NCBI RefSeq assembly: GCF_000619925.1
Contig: NZ_JHVB01000001.1
Coordinates: forward strand, 372,001 to 436,000
DNA length: 64,000 nucleotides
Direction of reading: 5' to 3'
Source: Treponema sp. C6A8
GTDB taxonomy: Bacteria; Spirochaetota; Spirochaetia; Treponematales; Treponemataceae
The position numbers were made by a program, and so were the translations under genes. The number at the start of each line of letters is the position of its first letter. The stretch's first letter is position 1. This document shows positions 60,190-64,000 of this stretch, in pieces. The notes below the pieces were generated by a model. It saw only the letters and a program-made list of their open reading frames with translations. It did no database searches and was not told the DNA's origin.

Positions 60190-61893
60190 ATGAAAAAGAT
60201 TATTTCAGCTTTGCTGACACTTTCTTTTGCTGCCGCTCTTTCGGCTCAGGTAAAAAATTATGTAGGTATTGTCCGCGAAAAATATTATCCAGCTCATGAG
60301 GAATTCCTCAAGGAACTTGCAAGCTCTCTTAAGGGCCGCGGATATGCTTCTTACGCAGAATATGTAGACGCATATCTTAAGGGCGGTTTTGGTTCAGGCT
60401 TTGTTTACGTTGATAAAGACGGAACAAACTATGTAATCACAAACCGTCACGTTGTAAGCCAGGCCGCTTCTGCTTCAATCGAATTTGAAAATGAAAACGG
60501 CAGCACAACAAAATATGAAAATCTTTCTGTTGTAATCACAGATGACGACATCGACCTTGCTGTCTTGAAGTTCGAAGCAAATGCAAAGCCTTTCAAATCA
60601 GGCCTTACACTTTCTTCTGCAAAAGTTTCTGATGGTCAGAACGTTTGTTCAGCTGGTTTCCCAGGCCTTGGAAACGATCCTGTATGGCAGTTCGGAAAGG
60701 GAAGCGTAACAAATGCTACAGCCCGCATTAAGGATTTAATTGACCCTTCAATTTCAACCGTAATCCAGCATTCCGCTCAGATTGATGCCGGAAACTCTGG
60801 TGGCCCTCTTTTGATTGAATCAAAAGCTGCTCCGACCGGTTATGAAGTTGTGGGAATCAACACATGGAAGGCTGCCGGCCGCGATTCAACAAACTTTTCT
60901 ATTCCTGCAAAGCTGGCCCTTGATTTAATCGAAAAGGCAAAAAAAGCCGCTGACGAAAATGCTGTAAAAGCTGACCGCGCAGCAAAATTTAAGGCCGCTC
61001 TTACAGATTCTGCTAACGATTACACTTCTATCGTAAAGTTTATTTCTTATGATTACGCAGCTGCTAACGGTGAGGATGAATTTGATGAAATCCTCCGCCA
61101 CGGTTCTACAAAAATCCGTAATCGTGTAGCCGCTGAATTTGCTTTTGACCCGATTGAAGGTCTCCGCTATGCGGTTGCCTATAACCTTTACAATAATTAT
61201 TCCGGCGAAAATGCAACAGAAGAAAATCTTTCTAAGGTAGTATGGGCAAAAGAGCACGGACTTTTCCGAATTTCTTCTATTAACGAAGGTAAAAAGGAAA
61301 AGAAATCTGCTTCAAAGACAAGCTCAAAATCGGCCTCTGATGTAAAATCTACTTCAAAAAAATCTTCAAAGAAAAAGAAGAAGGGAACTTTTGATGTAAG
61401 TTTTGAAGGTATTGATAATCCATATTATGTTGGTATTGCCGGCGGTATGCTTTTCCCAATTGGAAAAAGTGAAGAAAATATTGATTTAGCAAACAGCTTT
61501 AACATTGCAGTAGAAGTATTCCCAAATGAATTCGGTATTTTTGGCGGAGTTTTTGAATATCAGCACACAAAATTCGGTACAGAAGACATGAATCTTTTTG
61601 GTGCAGGTGCTGCCATCAGAGTTCCTTTGAGTTTCAATTTCTTTACTCTTTGTCCTACAGCCCAGGCTGGTATGAAAGTTGGTTTTGGCAATATCAAAGA
61701 TTTCCAGGTATTTGCAGAACTTGGTCTTACAACAACCTTCAACTTTGGTATTGATTATTTCAGACCAGGTTTTGAACTTGGAGTAAGAGGACTTTCTGAT
61801 AAGTGTACAAGTTCAGACTTAAGGGGTACAGACTTTACTCTTAAGAGTGCTGACTTTGTTGCAAAACTCTTAATCGCCTTTACTTTTGATTAA
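60190..61893 (+). CDS. Trypsin-like serine protease fused to a C-terminal beta-barrel
   Basis: 567 residues. Signal peptide MKKIISALLTLSFAAALSA. Protease domain (about 55-265) of the S1C/DegP type with H87 (TNRHVVS), D122 (DIDLAVLKF) and S203 (GNSGGPL). A helical segment (265-385), a Lys/Ser-rich linker, then residues 405-567 of alternating amphipathic strands ending in aromatic LLIAFTFD, which look like an 8-stranded outer-membrane barrel. No PDZ domain. Third gene of the operon. The protease-barrel union is unusual. Confidence 0.82.
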   Translation: MKKIISALLTLSFAAALSAQVKNYVGIVREKYYPAHEEFLKELASSLKGRGYASYAEYVDAYLKGGFGSGFVYVDKDGTNYVITNRHVVSQAASASIEFENENGSTTKYENLSVVITDDDIDLAVLKFEANAKPFKSGLTLSSAKVSDGQNVCSAGFPGLGNDPVWQFGKGSVTNATARIKDLIDPSISTVIQHSAQIDAGNSGGPLLIESKAAPTGYEVVGINTWKAAGRDSTNFSIPAKLALDLIEKAKKAADENAVKADRAAKFKAALTDSANDYTSIVKFISYDYAAANGEDEFDEILRHGSTKIRNRVAAEFAFDPIEGLRYAVAYNLYNNYSGENATEENLSKVVWAKEHGLFRISSINEGKKEKKSASKTSSKSASDVKSTSKKSSKKKKKGTFDVSFEGIDNPYYVGIAGGMLFPIGKSEENIDLANSFNIAVEVFPNEFGIFGGVFEYQHTKFGTEDMNLFGAGAAIRVPLSFNFFTLCPTAQAGMKVGFGNIKDFQVFAELGLTTTFNFGIDYFRPGFELGVRGLSDKCTSSDLRGTDFTLKSADFVAKLLIAFTFD

Positions 61894-61947
61894 TCATAAG
61901 TAAACTGATTTTCAAACGGCATACTTTCTAAATGCACTTATTTCCTA

Positions 61948-61953
61948 TATAAT
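61948..61953 (+). promoter_or_regulatory. -10 box next to the OmpA-like gene start
   Basis: TATAAT at 61948-61953, 9 nt before the ATG at 61963; the -35 (TTTCTA at 61925-61930) is weak. The mRNA would have a leader of about two bases. Confidence 0.5.
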
Positions 61954-61962
61954 AATTGCATT

Positions 61963-63468
61963 ATGTTAGAAATGTCGAAAATCAAGAAAATCCTTTCGGG
62001 CGCAGGCTGCAAGTTTTTACTTACATCAGCGCTTCTGGAAGGATTTTTTATTTTAAATGTCACGGCGCAAAGTCAGATTTCATATAATGGAAGCCCGACT
62101 TACACCCTTGTTGAGCGCACGGATCTCCTTCGTTATGACAATAATAAATATGTAGGCCTTATGAGCCGCGAAGTCCGTTCCTTTATTACGCCGGTTTCAC
62201 AGAGCAACGGCTATCTTTATGAAGGAAACTTTTTTGTAAACGAAAAAACTCAGAGAAATTCATCATCGGTTGCTTCTGGCATTCACGATTCAATTCTTTC
62301 GGTTTTCAGAATCGGAAAGGACGGCATTTTGACAATGGTAGAAGACCATGGTTACCCAAGTTTCAGAAGCTTTCCAAGTTATCCGGCTCATAAAATTCAG
62401 CTGGGTGAACGCTGGCAGGCAAAGGCAGAACGCGCAGTTGACCCTTTGAACAAGGGAGTCGTTACCAAAATGCCTATTTATGTGGAATACACCTATGCCG
62501 GTGACGAAACTTTGAACGGGGAACCTGTATACCGCATTAATGCCCAGTGGGCAACCCGCTATGGAATGGGAAGCGGCACTTCTTACATTGACTGGGGCGG
62601 AGACCGCGAGCTTCAGAAGGCAATGGGAACTCACAAGGCTTCAATTTTGGTAAGCAAGGCAAGCGGAGCGGCTCTTGTTGTCCGCGATACAGTAGATGAA
62701 ACTTTTGTTTATTCAGACGGAAATCAGATTCACCTTAAGGGAACAATAAATCTCTTTACAGAATATCCGCCAAGCGTAAACCGAGACAGGCTTCTTCCAG
62801 CCCTTCGCCGTTTTGCTATGATTGATGAAGAGGAAGAGGCAAAACTAAGAGAGGCTGTACCTGTAACGAAAAAAACTTTACCAGAAACAAGCGTGTCTCT
62901 CCTTGTTGAAAAAGAAGATACTGCGCTTGATACCGATATACCGCAGGAAAGAGTTGATATTGCCATGGCAGACCTTCCTGTTGATGACAGCCTGCAGGCC
63001 GAAGCTTTTTCTGAAGATTTAGAGCCTCAGGTAAAAAGTGATTTAACAACAGCCTTTAATCCTGATGAATTGCCGGAACTTCCAAAGAAGAATGCCGCAG
63101 CCATCACAGTAGACCAGACACCGGCTGGACTCCGCCTTACAATTCAGGATCTGCAGTTTGAAGCAGACAGTGACAAGCTTCTTCCGGGTGAGCAGAAACG
63201 TCTGGACAATATTGCAGCCGTACTTAAAGAGGCAGGAGAGTCTCAGTTTTTGATTGAAGGACATACAGCCCGAGTCGGCAGTACAGACGGTGAGATGGAG
63301 CTTTCTTTAAGCCGTGCCCGCACAATTGCAGAAGAACTTGCAAAGCGGGGTATTCAGGCAGGAAGATTTATCTGCAAGGGTAGCGGGGGTAATAAGCCGG
63401 TTGCCGATAATACCACTGCGGAAGGCCGCGCCCGTAACCGACGCGTAGAGATTACGATACTGGAATAG
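61963..63468 (+). CDS. OmpA-C-domain (peptidoglycan-binding) exported protein
   Basis: 501 residues. A long N-terminal signal region (basic, then LLTSALLEGFFILNVTA). A ~270-residue beta-rich domain with repeated Tyr/Arg/Glu motifs follows (SYIDWGGDREL, VVRDTVDETFVYSDGNQIHLKGTINLF), then an acidic linker. The C-terminal OmpA/MotB domain (about 390-500) has FLIEGHTARVGS, SRARTIAEELAKRGI and GRARNRRVEI, the peptidoglycan-binding fold. Similar to a treponemal protein I recall as Tp0624. A second ATG at 61972 is possible. Confidence 0.85.
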   Translation: MLEMSKIKKILSGAGCKFLLTSALLEGFFILNVTAQSQISYNGSPTYTLVERTDLLRYDNNKYVGLMSREVRSFITPVSQSNGYLYEGNFFVNEKTQRNSSSVASGIHDSILSVFRIGKDGILTMVEDHGYPSFRSFPSYPAHKIQLGERWQAKAERAVDPLNKGVVTKMPIYVEYTYAGDETLNGEPVYRINAQWATRYGMGSGTSYIDWGGDRELQKAMGTHKASILVSKASGAALVVRDTVDETFVYSDGNQIHLKGTINLFTEYPPSVNRDRLLPALRRFAMIDEEEEAKLREAVPVTKKTLPETSVSLLVEKEDTALDTDIPQERVDIAMADLPVDDSLQAEAFSEDLEPQVKSDLTTAFNPDELPELPKKNAAAITVDQTPAGLRLTIQDLQFEADSDKLLPGEQKRLDNIAAVLKEAGESQFLIEGHTARVGSTDGEMELSLSRARTIAEELAKRGIQAGRFICKGSGGNKPVADNTTAEGRARNRRVEITILE

Positions 63469-63491
63469 ATTATCGGGTCAAGCCCGATAAT
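63469..63491. repeat. Palindromic intergenic repeat
   Basis: ATTATCGGG (63469-63477) and CCCGATAAT (63483-63491) form a perfect 9-bp stem with loop TCAAG, starting right after the stop codon and followed by GACA. The CGGGTCAAGCCCG core is a known dispersed palindrome type in several bacterial groups (from memory). Confidence 0.7.
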
Positions 63492-63534
63492 GACACAAAA
63501 CAAAAACGATAATTAAATATAAAAGGAAATATTA

Positions 63535-64000
63535 ATGACAGAAGAAGAAAAAGAAACGTTATACACAGACATCAACGAGCTTTTGGATATTTTTAATCAG
63601 TTCAGCCCGATTCAGTCAAACGGCACTTATGTTCTTGAATCAATTAAGCCCTGCATTACAGAAATGACAGGCTACATCATTAAAGATAAAAACGAATCTG
63701 CAAGTCTTCTGGACTGGCTTGATTCATCAGATTTCTGGACTGCCCCGGCAAGTACCCGCTTTCATGGAAACTTTAAGGCAGGCCTGAGCCTCCACACCCT
63801 TAAGGTCATTCAGCAGGCTTTGCTTCTTGCCCGTCCTTTGCTTGAAAACTTCTGGACAAGCCCGGATGCAGAAAAATATCCTGTAACAGCAGAAGATATT
63901 TTTGTGGCAGCCTTGGTTCACGACTTCTGCAAAACTGATTTTTACGGTGTAGAATACCGCAACGCAAAGGACATCACCGGTAACTGGATTAAACAGCCTT
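63535..64000 (+). CDS. HD-domain protein, 5' part (runs off window)
   Basis: Starts ATG at 63535 (AAAGGA upstream) and is open to the window end, 155 residues. The segment HGNFKAGLSLHTLKVIQQALLLA and then ALVHDFCKTDFYGVEY carry an HD-superfamily phosphohydrolase signature (two His/HD metal ligands). The N-terminal 60 residues are unrecognised. Possible HD nucleotidase or nuclease; cannot be narrowed without the rest. Confidence 0.75.
   Translation, partial: MTEEEKETLYTDINELLDIFNQFSPIQSNGTYVLESIKPCITEMTGYIIKDKNESASLLDWLDSSDFWTAPASTRFHGNFKAGLSLHTLKVIQQALLLARPLLENFWTSPDAEKYPVTAEDIFVAALVHDFCKTDFYGVEYRNAKDITGNWIKQP

Overview
The window looks like chromosomal DNA of a host-associated, fermentative spirochaete, most likely a Treponema from rumen or gut. 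The evidence is an AT-rich, standard-code genome, the block rpsB-tsf-frr-uppS-cdsA-dxr-rseP in the order I recall from Treponema pallidum, a P83/100-family protein, several signal-peptide or lipoprotein genes of treponemal style, and a large chemotaxis gene content. No phage, transposase, CRISPR array or rRNA is visible. There is one tRNA gene, tRNA-Gly(UCC).

Layout. 1-6660 (minus): translation and envelope operon rpsB, tsf, frr, uppS, cdsA, dxr, rseP, and a truncated WD40-like gene. 6875-10839: maf, a HEAT-repeat secreted protein, a lipoprotein, then plus-strand coaD, rpmF, acpP, rnc. 10895-23722 (minus): an apparent carbon and electron sink to succinate. It holds a malate dehydrogenase, fumarase, a nine-gene run hdrB-hdrC-hdrA-flxD-flxC-flxB-flxA-frdB-frdA (soluble fumarate reductase joined to an Flx-Hdr electron-transfer module), and an AAEx-family transporter that could export succinate. 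23984-24056: tRNA-Gly. 24165-28987 (minus): a STAS protein, a degenerate partner protein and a chemoreceptor in one operon, then a membrane HD-GYP protein. 29091-35632: purine permease, leuC/leuD-type dehydratase, a small HMA-like protein and a 2-hydroxyacid dehydrogenase. 34166-39556 (minus): a carbohydrate operon (GH36 alpha-galactosidase, unidentified GT-B-like protein, TetR regulator, GPH-type transporter) with a perfect palindrome in front. 39643-44366: rlmN, TPR protein, small conserved protein, rsmD, ankyrin protein. 44648-47898 (plus): rpsF, ssb, rpsR, rplI, dnaB. 48016-51390 (minus): CDF metal transporter, P83/100 protein, YgjV-GNAT fusion. 51506-58716 (plus): receptor, CheW, CheB, CheR, a CheA-like scaffold without kinase core, and an adenylate cyclase. 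58811-63468: secreted proteins including a protease fused to a beta-barrel and an OmpA-like protein. 63535-end: start of an HD-domain gene.

Two regions stand out. The first is the Flx-Hdr-Frd cluster, which could couple NADH oxidation to fumarate reduction and perhaps ferredoxin reduction in the cytoplasm. The second is the tightly overlapping chemosensory-cyclase operon, which lacks a CheA kinase and carries a degenerate Hpt-like domain and a degenerate receiver, so it may tune cAMP without a normal local phosphorelay.

At the nucleotide level, several genes have a -10 box only 6-9 nt before an ATG that lacks a Shine-Dalgarno sequence (probable leaderless mRNAs). Many intergenic spacers hold short perfect hairpins with 3-4 nt loops that are not terminators. 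All functions are inferred from sequence motifs and context; no searches were run.
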